Positions 15,278-24,341 are shown, counted from the stretch's first letter. The stretch is DNA of 64,000 bases from RGIG995 sp045543655 (GCA_045543655.1 JAZPXN010000047.1:20214-84213); one strand, 5' to 3'. Notes: a model not told the origin generated them from the sequence alone. A program made the numbers and translations.

Positions 15278-16978
15278 ATGAAATTTGTAAAGCTTTCGGT
15301 CTGTCTTCTTTTGGTGCTGACGGTGATCCTTTGCGCACTGCCTTCCTTGGGGGCGGAGGCGGATATGACCTACGAATTCTCCACCCTTCTGCCCGGACGG
15401 GCGGACGGTGCGGTCACCGTGAAGGGGATTGATCCTGCGGCGGAGTATCTTTTGCAATGGGCGGACGATGCCGGGCCTCTGCCCGGGTACTACCCCCTGT
15501 CCGGCAAGGTTGATATGACGGTCAACGGCACCACGCTGAAGTTTACGCCTGCAGACATGACCGCCATTCCTGCCGGCGCTACCCGGTTGATTCTTACCCT
15601 TGACGGAACGACGGTTTCTTCCTGCTCCATTCCCGAAGAACGGAGAGTAGCGGCGAAAGCGCCCCGGTACACCTTCGGCGTTGTGTCCGATCTCCATTTT
15701 GGCTCTTCCAATGCGGTGCAGGGCTTTACTTCCGCTTTGGATTATCTGGAGAATGCAGGCGTTTCCTTCGTCCTTACCGCAGGGGACAATACCTGCGGCG
15801 GAGCGGCGGCGGAATGGAATCTCTTCGCCCAGACCTACGCGGAATACGACGCCGTACCGCTGTGGCTTACTCTGGGCAATCACGACGCTTTGGCCTGGAA
15901 TCTTTCGGTCACCCCCGACGTGGCCATGAAAAATCTAAAGCGGGCGTTTCCTTATTTCGGAACCGAGACGCATCCTTACGGGGACGACTTTAAGATGACC
16001 CTGTCCGCTCAAAACCCCGATTACGATTATTCCGTAGCGTATCAAGGAGATCTGTATCTTTTTATGGGCATCGGGGCGGCCTCCAACGACAGCGAGGATA
16101 AGAATATCGATCAGCGCCTCAGCGATACTCAGCTGGAATGGTTAGAAGAGGAATTGACCTCCTATTACGGCGGCGAGAACCCCGGCAATGCTTTTCTGAT
16201 CTTTCATTATTATACCCTCGAAGGGGGGATGAAGGTCCGGGAGGGCACCGAATGGAACAAGGAATCCTCCAAAAAGCTCCACGCACTTCTCAATAAGTTC
16301 CCCGGCCTGATTTATTTTAACGGCCACAACCACCACACCTTTGATGCGGAACCCATCAGCTACGGCGGTGTCTACGCCTCCCTCCACGTGCCTTCTCTGG
16401 CCTACGGCGGTATCCTGAACGACGAGGGACATACCAACGGTTGCGAGGGATATCTGGTGGAGGTCTACGATGATTGCGTGCTCGTGACGGGCGTTGATTT
16501 TGCCAATGGGACCTCCTATTCCTGCGCTACCTTCCGGATGGACGACGGATTCGGTGATATGGTTAAAGCTTACGGGATGACTCTGAAGACCACCGCTTCC
16601 GGCGCCGTGCAATGGCGGGCGAACGGAGGCGCCGCCTCCTGGGAAAAACTGACTGTTCTGTCCGATCTGAAGACCGACGGCTCTGTGACTGAGATTCCCT
16701 ATTCCGATGAGATTTCCGTGGAATTCCGGGCAAATGAGACCCACATGCAATGGAAACTCTCTACCGGAGACGATTCTGCCTGGAAAAATCTGATCGAGCT
16801 GGAGGATATTCCGGAAAACTCCGATCAGGAGCCCTCCACCGATTCCGGCGCAAACACCGACGGTACGGGCCCTTCTTCGGGCGGGAACGGCGTTCTTTGG
16901 ATCGCGGTGGCCGCTGTCGCCGTGATCGCTGCGGCCGGTGCTGCCTCCGTGGCCGTGATCCTGAAAAAACGGAAATGA
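15278..16978 (+). CDS. Secreted, membrane-anchored metallophosphoesterase
   Basis: This 566-residue protein has a signal peptide (residues 1 to about 26), a beta domain, then a calcineurin-like phosphoesterase domain from about residue 130. The metal-binding motifs can be read as SDLH (Asp138, His140), GDN (Asp170), GNHD (Asn201, His202) and a C-terminal GHNHH. A terminal helix (about 540-562) ending in KKRK anchors it to the membrane with the enzyme outside. A phosphomonoester or diester substrate in the envelope or medium is likely but not specified. The start at 15278 is preferred over an in-frame ATG at 15203 because the latter lies inside the promoter, while AGAGGTG precedes 15278. The KKKR-type tail recurs in the surface proteins at 60-62 kb. 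Confidence 0.9.
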   Translation: MKFVKLSVCLLLVLTVILCALPSLGAEADMTYEFSTLLPGRADGAVTVKGIDPAAEYLLQWADDAGPLPGYYPLSGKVDMTVNGTTLKFTPADMTAIPAGATRLILTLDGTTVSSCSIPEERRVAAKAPRYTFGVVSDLHFGSSNAVQGFTSALDYLENAGVSFVLTAGDNTCGGAAAEWNLFAQTYAEYDAVPLWLTLGNHDALAWNLSVTPDVAMKNLKRAFPYFGTETHPYGDDFKMTLSAQNPDYDYSVAYQGDLYLFMGIGAASNDSEDKNIDQRLSDTQLEWLEEELTSYYGGENPGNAFLIFHYYTLEGGMKVREGTEWNKESSKKLHALLNKFPGLIYFNGHNHHTFDAEPISYGGVYASLHVPSLAYGGILNDEGHTNGCEGYLVEVYDDCVLVTGVDFANGTSYSCATFRMDDGFGDMVKAYGMTLKTTASGAVQWRANGGAASWEKLTVLSDLKTDGSVTEIPYSDEISVEFRANETHMQWKLSTGDDSAWKNLIELEDIPENSDQEPSTDSGANTDGTGPSSGGNGVLWIAVAAVAVIAAAGAASVAVILKKRK

Positions 16979-17020
16979 CGGGGTCCGGACGAAGATCAGT
17001 ACGGAGATCCCATAAGAAAA

Positions 17021-17048
17021 CCCCTTCCGCTCTGCGGAAGGGGTTTTT
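17021..17048. terminator. Bidirectional terminator
   Basis: CCCCTTCCGC (17021-17030) pairs with GCGGAAGGGG (17034-17043), with TTTTT after and AAAA before. It serves the convergent genes ending at 16978 and 17055. Confidence 0.92.
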
Positions 17049-17054
17049 GTACGG

Positions 17055-17324
17055 TCAGAAGACGTAAGTATAAAGCAGGTAGGCTCCAAGGCCGTTGAGG
17101 ACGATGCTGAGGGGGACGCCCAGCAGAAATTTCAGATGCTTCGTCTTGTGTCGGAAGACCCGCATCCCCAAAAGTGCCCCAAGTCCGCCTCCCAACAGGG
17201 CCGACCCAAGAAGGATCCGCTCGGGGATGCGCCATTCTCCCCGCCGGGCCCGGCCTTTGTCTATGCCGAATAAAAGGAAGGAGACGATCCCTGCGACTCC
17301 CAGCCAGATCCATATCAATTCCAT
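17055..17324 (-). CDS. DUF1294 small membrane protein
   Basis: This 89-residue protein has a first membrane helix (IWLGVAGIVSFLLFGI), the conserved DUF1294 signature (RIPE, LLGSALLGGGLGALLGM, RHKTKHLKF) and a last helix near the C-terminus. The family function is unknown. In other proteins the domain is sometimes fused to a cold-shock domain, which is absent here. It is a monocistronic gene convergent with the phosphoesterase gene. Confidence 0.88.
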   Translation of the reverse strand: MELIWIWLGVAGIVSFLLFGIDKGRARRGEWRIPERILLGSALLGGGLGALLGMRVFRHKTKHLKFLLGVPLSIVLNGLGAYLLYTYVF

Positions 17325-17450
17325 AAAAACGCACCTCTCTTTTCATAGAATACCACGAATTTTCCCCGCTGTCAAGGGGAATTCTGAAAAAAGTGGAAAA
17401 ATATACCGTTTTGGTTTGCAAAAGATTCACGGATTGGAAATATTTTTCCC

Positions 17451-17479
17451 TTGCGATTTGGGCGAAAATATGGTAAAAT
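17451..17479 (+). promoter_or_regulatory. Promoter of the secreted peptidase gene
   Basis: TTGCGA (17451-17456), 17-bp spacer, TAAAAT (17474-17479). Confidence 0.7.
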
Positions 17480-17501
17480 GGTCGGGAAAGGAGAGACCGA
17501 T

Positions 17502-18464
17502 ATGAGAAAAATTCTGTTTCTCGGTCTGTTTGCTCTCACGCTGGTCTTTCTGTCTCCCGGCCTCGTTCAAAAGGCCCACGCCGCCGAAGCTTCCAGGGCG
17601 GGAACCGTTGTTACGGCTCAAACCCGGCTGAACGTACGGGCGGCACCCTCCACGTCCTCCACGATCCTGGCAGGGCTGCCCCGGAACGGGATCGTGACCC
17701 TGATTTCCCAAAGCGGAAATTGGTGGAAGGTCGAATACGCCGCCGGCCGTTACGGCTACTGTCATAAGGATTATATTGCGCCTCTGCCCACGCAAACCGC
17801 TACGGTTTCGGCAGACGGCTCCAGATTGAATATTCGCACCGGCCCCTCGACCGGATACCGGGTGACCTCCCAGTATCGGGACGGTGCCTCGGTGATCGTT
17901 TTGTCTTCGTCCGGCGGCTGGGCGAGGGTTCTGTACGAAGGAACGAAGACCGGCTACGTATCCGAGGCCTATCTCCGCACTCCTTCCTCCGGGAAGGGGG
18001 CGGTGACGCTTTCCGTGCCCCGGTATTCTCAGACCGATTCCCGCTGGGCGGACGTGAGGCTTGGGAACAGTTCGTATACGATCCGTACTGCCGGATGCAC
18101 CACGACTGCCATGGCCATGGTGGAATCGACCGTCCGGGGAACGACCGTGACTCCCGGTGCGTTGGCCCGGGAGGTGCGTTATTCTTCCTCCGGGGATCTT
18201 TATTGGCCGTCGCACTATTCTGCCTACACCGGAAGGGACTATCTTTCTGAGGTTTACCGTCAGCTGCAGGCAGGCCGCCCGGTGATGATCGGCGGATATA
18301 CTCCCTCCGGCGCCCAGCATTGGGCGGTAATTACCGGGTTTACCGGGGGTGAATTGACCGCATCCAATTTTACGATCCACGATCCCGGCACCTCCTCCCG
18401 GAGGACCCTTGCCGATTTCCAGGCAAAATACAGCGTATTTTATAAGATCATGATCCGGAGATAA
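17502..18464 (+). CDS. Secreted SH3b-SH3b-C39-like cysteine peptidase
   Basis: This 320-residue protein has a signal peptide cleaved after AHA (about residue 27). Two bacterial SH3 domains follow (about 35-95 and 101-160, with the LNVRAAPS and LNIRTGPS signatures), then a papain-like Peptidase_C39_2 domain (about 168-320). The catalytic residues are likely Cys199 (AGCTTTAM), His273 (QHWAV) and Asp294 (IHDPG). SH3b domains usually bind cell wall, so the enzyme probably acts on wall peptide or a secreted protein substrate. The start at 17502 is supported by an AAGGAG site and the signal peptide; the longer frame from 17451 would begin inside the promoter. No membrane anchor is present. Confidence 0.88.
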   Translation: MRKILFLGLFALTLVFLSPGLVQKAHAAEASRAGTVVTAQTRLNVRAAPSTSSTILAGLPRNGIVTLISQSGNWWKVEYAAGRYGYCHKDYIAPLPTQTATVSADGSRLNIRTGPSTGYRVTSQYRDGASVIVLSSSGGWARVLYEGTKTGYVSEAYLRTPSSGKGAVTLSVPRYSQTDSRWADVRLGNSSYTIRTAGCTTTAMAMVESTVRGTTVTPGALAREVRYSSSGDLYWPSHYSAYTGRDYLSEVYRQLQAGRPVMIGGYTPSGAQHWAVITGFTGGELTASNFTIHDPGTSSRRTLADFQAKYSVFYKIMIRR

Positions 18465-18521
18465 CGGCTTCTCCGGACCGATGAGAGCAAACGAAAGACC
18501 GGCGCCTTTTCGGCGCAAAAG

Positions 18522-18555
18522 GACAGCCCCTTCCGCAGTATGGAAGGGGCTTGTC
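18522..18555. terminator. Terminator between convergent genes
   Basis: GACAGCCCCTTCC (18522-18534) pairs with GGAAGGGGCTTGTC (18542-18555) apart from one bulged base. It lies between the stops at 18464 and 18570. The T-tracts are short on both sides. Confidence 0.7.
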
Positions 18556-18569
18556 GTCTTATCTTGAAA

Positions 18570-21500
18570 TTACAGCGTTATTCTTTGCAGGGAGGCTTCG
18601 CTGAAGTCCACGGTGACCGTCTTCACCGTACCGTTTTTTGCGACGGTATATTGAGCGGTGCCCTGTCCCTGCAGGAGGGCGGAGGCTCCGTCGATTGAGA
18701 GAACGTCGCTCTCCCAATCGTTGCACCAAACGGCGACGCCGTCCTTGACTACCGCCTTGATGGGGGATCCGAGAGGGGCGGGCACGGCGTAACGGTAGCC
18801 GTCGGCGATCAAAGTGCCTTCTCGGCGGGTGTCGGGATCGTTGTACCAGTCGGTGGCCATGAAATAAAGATGCTTTGCGCCGTCGGGCTGGTCGTATCGG
18901 ACGAACTGGACGTTTTCGTCTCCTTCGCCGTAGACCGTTTCCTTTGCAAGGAACTGGGGCGTGATTTCGTTCAGCAGCTCCTGGCAGACGGCCATTGCGG
19001 CGCCGTCGGCTGCGTATTCCTTGACGTTAACGAAGATCACGCGGCCTTTGCCGACGGGAATCTCGCAGGCCAGCGTCCGGCCGGAATCGGTTTTCCGCAG
19101 AACCGTTCCTTCGGCGGGTGCGGTTCCCACGGTGACGGGAAGCCCCCGGTAGGTATCGGAAACGAATTCCCCGTCGGGCGCAAGGGTCTTGCGGAAGGGA
19201 TGATCGATATATTGGTGATTCAGACTCAGAACGTCGGTTCGCAGGGTGGTTACGGCGCATTGGGGCCAGCCGAGCATCAGCGTGCCCCCCTTCTCCGCGT
19301 AGGCCTGCAGCTTATCGAAATCTTTCGGAAGGGCCTTGTTGTAGCCCACCGCCACCAGCAGGGGATAGGTATCGTAGCTTTCCTGCTCGATGGGGATGAC
19401 GTCCACGTTTCCGTGGGGCGTTCCGGTATAGTAGCCAACGCTTTCGTTGGGACAGGGATGGCGGTAAATGCTGCCGTGCCGGTTGCGGGGATAGAAGTAT
19501 TTGAGGTTCATCCACGCTCCCTCCGGTGCGGCCATCGGCATGGTGGGCGAGCCCCAACAGCGGAGTCTGCCAAAGCAATCCCATCCGTCGAACCGTCCGG
19601 AAAGGAAGGCGATCGGCGTATAATGCTCTCCGGTGCGGGCGTGGGTTTGTACGTAACGGTAAAAGTCGGTCTGCTGCTTCGTGTGCTTGCGGCAGGCCTC
19701 GGAGAAGCGGTTGAAGCCGGAATACAACTCCTCGATATGCCAGAGCCCCTCTTCGGTGTTGATGTCGTGGATGCCCTGCATCCAGGATCCGAACAACGCC
19801 AACCGATACCGGAAATTCTTTTCATCGGTGTCGTGGGGCGTGGAAGACCATTGCACGGCGTGATGGGCGCCGACGGTGGGACGTCCGTAGGCCTTCGAAG
19901 CGCCCCGCAATGCGGCGGCGACCGTTTCCTGAGGACCGTACATCAGCTCCGCACCCGTCCATTCGTATCCTGCCTGATAGAAATATTTGAACAGCGTGGT
20001 GGGACCGGTGTGGCGCGTGGTATCCTTCTTGGTTGCCCGCAGGTGGCTGACGGTGAAATTTGCCCGCAGCTCCATATCGTCCGGAACGGTCGGATCCCGG
20101 AAAAAGATGCGTTTTCCGTCCTTTTCAAACAGGTTTGCAGGATTTGCCCGGGTCGTGGCCATATTGTGCCCGTGGGTCTTGTTCCTGCGGTGGAACAACT
20201 CGATAAAGGCTTCCTCTCCCCGTTGTTCCATATCCCAGATGTTCCAATAGCACAGGGCGCCGTCGTTCTCGTGGCATTGCCGTCCCTGAAATTCCGGTCC
20301 CTCCAGCGTTTCGTAGGAGGGGTTCGTGTCGCATCCGGGCAACTCCCGGCCGTCCAGCATATGAACGTATTTCATGCCCGCCTTGTTCAGCAGGTTCGCC
20401 GTCTTTTTCCACAAGGCCTCGTTCAGAGATCGGGTGCCGCACCAGCGGTAGGTGGGACGGATGGTGAAAAGGTTCCCGATCTGATTCCCGAAATACCATT
20501 TCAGATAGGTCTTCACCGCTTCTTCCTCGTTTGGCACGTAGACCATATCCCCGGTGCCGGTGACGACGCCGTCGTCTTCCCGGATCACGCAGCGCTCCAC
20601 GGTGCAGGCTTCGGTCTTATCCTGATAACGCAGCGTAAATTCGATTCCGTTTTTTGCATCGTCGCATTGCAGGACGAGGGCGTTCAGCCCCTCTTCCTCG
20701 CAGTGCAGATCGATTGCCCGCACCCGATCGGAGGTCAGGGTGATTTTTGCGTCCTTTTCGGTGTCTACGATCACGGCGAAGGGCTTTCCGGCGGTGACGA
20801 TTTTGGGACAGGCTACGAGGAACGTATCGTCCTCGCAGACAAGGCCGATATCGTAAATATGATAAGCCAGAGGATCCCGATAATCAGAGGTAAGGGTAAA
20901 GGTCAATTCGTTTTTGCCCGGCAGAACCTCCGCACCGTTCAGAGAAATTTCTCCCTCGCTCTTCCGGTGACAGCGCTCGAAAAGTTTGTCGGAGTAGAAG
21001 GTTTTTCCGTTCAGCCGTACGTCCAGTCCCACCCATTCTTTATGAGAAAGATTGATTCCCGTCCAGGTAAATTGAGGGCGTCCGTCGGTATTCGGCGCAA
21101 AGGCCGGCGCGTGGTTCCAGCCCGTCTCGGACCGGAACAGGGGCGCTTCTCCGTAAACCGTGCCCGTATACCCCTCGCCTTCCAGATACAGCGCTACGGA
21201 GGCGGTTTTTGCGGTGTCGAAAGCAATCTCCCGGGTCAATTCCTGCCAGTCGTAGGTCCCCTCCGGCAGACCGATATCAAAGATCTCGTCCGCGTCGCCT
21301 TTCGTGGAACGGACGTCCACCCCCGGTTTTTTATAGCGGATCTCGACCCGGAATCGAAGATAGGCTCCTTCGGGAATTTTGACGTTTTCGGCCTTCACCG
21401 AGATCCCCATCGTCCAGCGGTCCGTATAATTTTTCGTTGCAATGTAGGAAAGCTTCGGCGGGAAGGTCATCTTGTGGTAGGCAAGGAGGGGATAGGTCCC

Positions 21501-21749
21501 GTCGGATGCCATTTTCAGGCAATACTGATCCTTCCACGCCTCGTCTGCCGAGAGACTGTCGTCGATGCGGCGGTAAAGCGTGGGGGTGTCGGGCTCGTTC
21601 TTCCATTGGAAAAACAGTGCGGTCTCCCCGGTGAAGTGAAGTCTTCTTGCTCCCTTCACGCCGTCCCCGTCAAAGGTGACGGTGACGCTTTTCCCCGGGC
21701 GGATGCGGAGCGGTTCGGATTCGGTACGAACGGAAAAGTAACGTTCCAT
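18570..21749 (-). CDS. Large glycosidase-like protein of unrecognised family, copy 2
   Basis: This 1059-residue protein is collinear with the 7147-10329 gene product over its whole length and clearly homologous by eye (shared MERY start, RPTYRWCGTR, DGRELPGCD, GAELMYGPQE, HPCPNESVGYYTGTPHGN and YFMATDWY). It has no signal peptide. The domain order is the same: N-terminal beta-sandwich domains, a central barrel, an amidotransferase-like domain and a short beta tail. The segment after GRELPGCD differs most between the copies (about residues 505-560), which may reflect different substrates. Unlike copy 1 it is monocistronic, with its own near-perfect promoter. The start has GGAGG upstream. The enzyme activity is not identified. 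Confidence 0.72.
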   Translation of the reverse strand: MERYFSVRTESEPLRIRPGKSVTVTFDGDGVKGARRLHFTGETALFFQWKNEPDTPTLYRRIDDSLSADEAWKDQYCLKMASDGTYPLLAYHKMTFPPKLSYIATKNYTDRWTMGISVKAENVKIPEGAYLRFRVEIRYKKPGVDVRSTKGDADEIFDIGLPEGTYDWQELTREIAFDTAKTASVALYLEGEGYTGTVYGEAPLFRSETGWNHAPAFAPNTDGRPQFTWTGINLSHKEWVGLDVRLNGKTFYSDKLFERCHRKSEGEISLNGAEVLPGKNELTFTLTSDYRDPLAYHIYDIGLVCEDDTFLVACPKIVTAGKPFAVIVDTEKDAKITLTSDRVRAIDLHCEEEGLNALVLQCDDAKNGIEFTLRYQDKTEACTVERCVIREDDGVVTGTGDMVYVPNEEEAVKTYLKWYFGNQIGNLFTIRPTYRWCGTRSLNEALWKKTANLLNKAGMKYVHMLDGRELPGCDTNPSYETLEGPEFQGRQCHENDGALCYWNIWDMEQRGEEAFIELFHRRNKTHGHNMATTRANPANLFEKDGKRIFFRDPTVPDDMELRANFTVSHLRATKKDTTRHTGPTTLFKYFYQAGYEWTGAELMYGPQETVAAALRGASKAYGRPTVGAHHAVQWSSTPHDTDEKNFRYRLALFGSWMQGIHDINTEEGLWHIEELYSGFNRFSEACRKHTKQQTDFYRYVQTHARTGEHYTPIAFLSGRFDGWDCFGRLRCWGSPTMPMAAPEGAWMNLKYFYPRNRHGSIYRHPCPNESVGYYTGTPHGNVDVIPIEQESYDTYPLLVAVGYNKALPKDFDKLQAYAEKGGTLMLGWPQCAVTTLRTDVLSLNHQYIDHPFRKTLAPDGEFVSDTYRGLPVTVGTAPAEGTVLRKTDSGRTLACEIPVGKGRVIFVNVKEYAADGAAMAVCQELLNEITPQFLAKETVYGEGDENVQFVRYDQPDGAKHLYFMATDWYNDPDTRREGTLIADGYRYAVPAPLGSPIKAVVKDGVAVWCNDWESDVLSIDGASALLQGQGTAQYTVAKNGTVKTVTVDFSEASLQRITL

Positions 21750-21778
21750 AGCGGGCCTCCAAGCGGATTCTTTTTTTT

Positions 21779-21807
21779 ATTATACCTAAAATGATCCGTA
21801 TTGTCAA
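21779..21807 (-). promoter_or_regulatory. Consensus promoter of large protein copy 2
   Basis: Minus strand: TTGACA (21802-21807), 17-bp spacer, TATAAT (21779-21784), both perfect. Confidence 0.92.
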
Positions 21808-21873
21808 GGAAAAAAACGAGAGAGGGGGGAAATTCCGTTTTTTTTCATTTTTGCGATTGTAACACTTTTTTCC

Positions 21874-21902
21874 TTGCTTTTCCGGATGGATTTTGCTATA
21901 AT
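21874..21902 (+). promoter_or_regulatory. Promoter of dut
   Basis: TTGCTT (21874-21879), 17-bp spacer, TATAAT (21897-21902). Confidence 0.8.
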
Positions 21903-21933
21903 GATATTATAAAACATTCGGAGGGATCGTTCC

Positions 21934-22371
21934 ATGTCTGTCAACGTCCGTTTTAAAAAACTGGATCCGGCGGCGCAAGTGCCGTCTTACGGCTCTTCTT
22001 TTGCCGCGGGGGCCGATCTTTATGCGCTGGAGGGGGAGGTTTTGCAGCCCGGTCAGACCGTTCTGGTTCATACCGGCATTGCTCTGGAGATCCCCGAAGG
22101 GTACGCCGGGCTGATCTACGCCCGCAGCGGCCTTGCCACCAAACGGGGCCTTGCTCCCGCCAATAAGGTAGGGGTCATCGACGCCGACTATCGGGGGGAG
22201 ATCATGGTGGCTCTTCACAATCATTCCGGTGCCGAACAGTCTATTGATGCGGGGGAGCGGATCGCCCAGTTGGTGATCGCGCCCTTTCTTCGGGTGGATT
22301 TTACCGAGACCGACGGTCTGTCTGAGACCGATCGGGGGGCCGGCGGATTCGGCTCTACGGGGAAGAAATAA
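21934..22371 (+). CDS. dut: dUTP diphosphatase (dUTPase), trimeric type
   Basis: This 145-residue enzyme hydrolyses dUTP to dUMP and pyrophosphate, keeping uracil out of DNA and supplying dUMP for dTMP. All five dUTPase motifs are present in order: AAGADLYA (I), ARSGLATKRG (II), GVIDADYRGE (III, with the catalytic Asp), RIAQLVI (IV) and RGAGGFGSTG (V, the flexible P-loop-like arm). Length is normal for the homotrimeric family. A CGGAGGG ribosome binding site precedes the ATG. It has its own promoter and terminator and no linked replication genes. Confidence 0.97.
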   Translation: MSVNVRFKKLDPAAQVPSYGSSFAAGADLYALEGEVLQPGQTVLVHTGIALEIPEGYAGLIYARSGLATKRGLAPANKVGVIDADYRGEIMVALHNHSGAEQSIDAGERIAQLVIAPFLRVDFTETDGLSETDRGAGGFGSTGKK

Positions 22372-22380
22372 AAAAGCATA

Positions 22381-22410
22381 GAGGATGATCGAAACGGTCA
22401 TCCTCTTTTT
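22381..22410. terminator. Terminator shared by dut and the AraC-family gene
   Basis: GAGGATGA (22381-22388) pairs with TCATCCTC (22398-22405), followed by TTTTT. It lies between convergent stop codons. Confidence 0.88.
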
Positions 22411-22413
22411 CGG

Positions 22414-23130
22414 CTATTTCTTTTCGTTGTGAAAGGCTTTCCAGAATCCGCTGTAGGATTTATATCCCACTCGCTCCGAGGCCTCTGCAAGGGATACGTC
22501 TTCGGTTTCAATCAGGTGCCGGGCGGCCTCCATCCTCCGTCGGGTCAGCTCGGTGCGGAAGGTGTTTCCGGTGTGCCTTACGATCATTCGCTCGGTCTGT
22601 TTTTTGGATAACCCCAGCTCCTCCGCCAGATCGGAAAGTGAAAGGTCCGTGGCGTACTGATTGGCCAGCCGTTCGTGGATGATGAAGGCCGGATCCCGCA
22701 GGGGGATCATGGGGGCGGAAAGGTCGAAAATTTCCGCGCAGATAAAGCCAAGCGTCGCAGAAAGCTTCCCGGGAGAGGCTCCGGACGCAATCAGCTCGCA
22801 TAGATGGTTCACGATGCCGCAGGGGAGATTTTTTCGCAAGACCTCGCCCACGGGGAAGTCGGTCTGAAAGGCGGTATGCAGTGATCCGGCCGTGGCAGAC
22901 AGGCATTCGTGGAAAACGTCCGGCGGCAGGATCAGCGCCTGCTCCGGGCGAAGGGTGATGCGCCGTTCCCCCACCAGATATTCGCATTCGCCGCCGCAGA
23001 TCAGGTGCACCTCCGTATAGCGGTGCTTGTGCAGAGACGTGGGGCCGGAGCGGCAATCGAAAAATCCTTCCTGCAGGAAAACGGGAAAGCTCCGTTCTCC
23101 CACCGATACGGTCAACTGTTCGTTTCCCAT
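22414..23130 (-). CDS. AraC-family transcription regulator
   Basis: This 238-residue protein has an N-terminal cupin-like ligand-binding half (HKHRYTEVHLICGGE near residue 32) and a C-terminal AraC domain with two helix-turn-helix units (LSLSDLAEELGLSKKQTERMI and SLAEASERVGYKSYSGFWKAF). I chose the start at 23130 because GGAGG lies five bases upstream. Two upstream in-frame ATGs lack a ribosome binding site. It is divergent from the sialidase-like and NanA-like operon, so it probably controls that operon in response to a sugar. The inducer is not known. Confidence 0.88.
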   Translation of the reverse strand: MGNEQLTVSVGERSFPVFLQEGFFDCRSGPTSLHKHRYTEVHLICGGECEYLVGERRITLRPEQALILPPDVFHECLSATAGSLHTAFQTDFPVGEVLRKNLPCGIVNHLCELIASGASPGKLSATLGFICAEIFDLSAPMIPLRDPAFIIHERLANQYATDLSLSDLAEELGLSKKQTERMIVRHTGNTFRTELTRRRMEAARHLIETEDVSLAEASERVGYKSYSGFWKAFHNEKK

Positions 23131-23188
23131 CGCTTCCTCCAATATTTCCCGAAAAGACATCGGGAAAATCGCATGTCTCTTCATTCTA

Positions 23189-23247
23189 TTGACCCGGATC
23201 CGGATCTGTGATATCTTTATTATAGCACAGATTTTTGCGAAAGTAAA
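23189..23247. promoter_or_regulatory. Overlapping opposed promoters, AraC gene versus sialidase-like operon
   Basis: Plus strand: TTGACC (23189-23194), 17-bp spacer, TATCTT (23212-23217). Minus strand: TTTACT (23242-23247), 17-bp spacer, TATAAT (23219-23224). The two -10 elements lie side by side, offset by 7 bp, so polymerase can occupy only one promoter at a time. The plus -10 and the minus -35 are weak, as expected for activator-dependent or competing promoters. Confidence 0.55.
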
Positions 23248-23257
23248 GGTGTTATTT

Positions 23258-24331
23258 ATGAATTTTTCTTTGATCGGCCCTCCGAAGACCGTCGTGGACA
23301 ACCCCATGAGCCTTCATAATTATTTTGCCTGGCCCACCGTTGCCCGGTTGAAAAACGGCAAAATTGCCCTGGCGGCTTCCGGATTTCGTCTGGCCCACGT
23401 CTGTCCTTTCGGGAAAGCCGTTCTGGCCTTCAGCGAGGACGAGGGGGAGACCTATACCGGACCGCTTCCGGTCATTGATACGCCTCTGGACGATCGGGAT
23501 GCCGGCCTTTGTCCCTTCGGCGAATCCGGGCTGATTCTGACTTCCTTTAACAATACCGTCGCTCAGCAACGGATCTGGGCGAAGGGGGACGAATACCGAC
23601 TTCGCTATTTGGATCGGATCCCTGCCGAGGCGGAGGAGCGGTGTCTCGGCTCCACCTTCCGGGTCAGCTTTGATAACGGCGTTACCTTCGGTCCATTATA
23701 CCGCTGTCCCGTCACCTCCCCCCACGGTCCTATGGAATTGCCCGACGGGCGGATCCTTTGGATCGGCCGTATTTTCGACACAAAAGATCGGGACGAGGTG
23801 CAGGTCTACGAGATCGATCCCGCCACCGGCGCCTGTACCTTCGTGAGTCAATTGCCCTATCCGGAAAATACGGGACTGCTGGCCTGCGAGCCCCACGGCG
23901 CCGTATTGCCGGACGGAACGCTGATCTGTCATACCCGAATGCAGAAATCCCTGGGCAATTTCCGGTACGATCACTTCGCCACCTGGCAATCGGTCTCCCG
24001 GGACGGGGGCAAGACCTGGACGGTGGCCGCTCCCATTGCCGACGCGCTTTGCGGCGCTCCCGCCCATCTTCTGGTGCATTCCTCCGGGCTTTTGATTTCC
24101 GTGGTGGCCCGCCGTGCCGTTCCCTACGGCATCCGGGCCTTCGTCAGCCGGGATAACGGAAAAACCTGGGAGGGGAATTTTGAGATCTATCACGACGCCG
24201 TTTCCCCCGATTCCGGCTATCCCGCCACGGTGGAGCTGTCCGACGGAAGCCTGCAAACCGTGTTTTACGCCCATCCCGAGGCCGGCGGGCCGGCGGTGAT
24301 TGTGGCGCAAAATTGGAAGATCGAAGAATAA
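23258..24331 (+). CDS. Sialidase-fold (BNR/Asp-box) glycosidase-like protein
   Basis: This 357-residue six-bladed propeller protein has four Asp-box turns that can be read directly: SEDEGETY, SFDNGVTF, SRDGGKTW and SRDNGKTW. This is the hallmark of sialidase-superfamily (GH33-type) proteins. No signal peptide is present, so it would act inside the cell. Its partner gene encodes an N-acetylneuraminate-lyase-like aldolase, which makes release and breakdown of a sialic-acid-like sugar a reasonable hypothesis. The catalytic Arg triad and Tyr of true sialidases were not confirmed, and many family members are not sialidases. The start at 23258 follows AAAGGTG. The divergent AraC protein is the likely regulator. 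Confidence 0.75.
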   Translation: MNFSLIGPPKTVVDNPMSLHNYFAWPTVARLKNGKIALAASGFRLAHVCPFGKAVLAFSEDEGETYTGPLPVIDTPLDDRDAGLCPFGESGLILTSFNNTVAQQRIWAKGDEYRLRYLDRIPAEAEERCLGSTFRVSFDNGVTFGPLYRCPVTSPHGPMELPDGRILWIGRIFDTKDRDEVQVYEIDPATGACTFVSQLPYPENTGLLACEPHGAVLPDGTLICHTRMQKSLGNFRYDHFATWQSVSRDGGKTWTVAAPIADALCGAPAHLLVHSSGLLISVVARRAVPYGIRAFVSRDNGKTWEGNFEIYHDAVSPDSGYPATVELSDGSLQTVFYAHPEAGGPAVIVAQNWKIEE

Positions 24332-24341
24332 GGGGGGCATT

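Noticed and set aside
18870..21794. 974-codon plus-strand frame opposite large protein copy 2
   Set aside because: The minus-strand protein is conserved with a paralogue and has a consensus promoter; the plus frame runs through that promoter.
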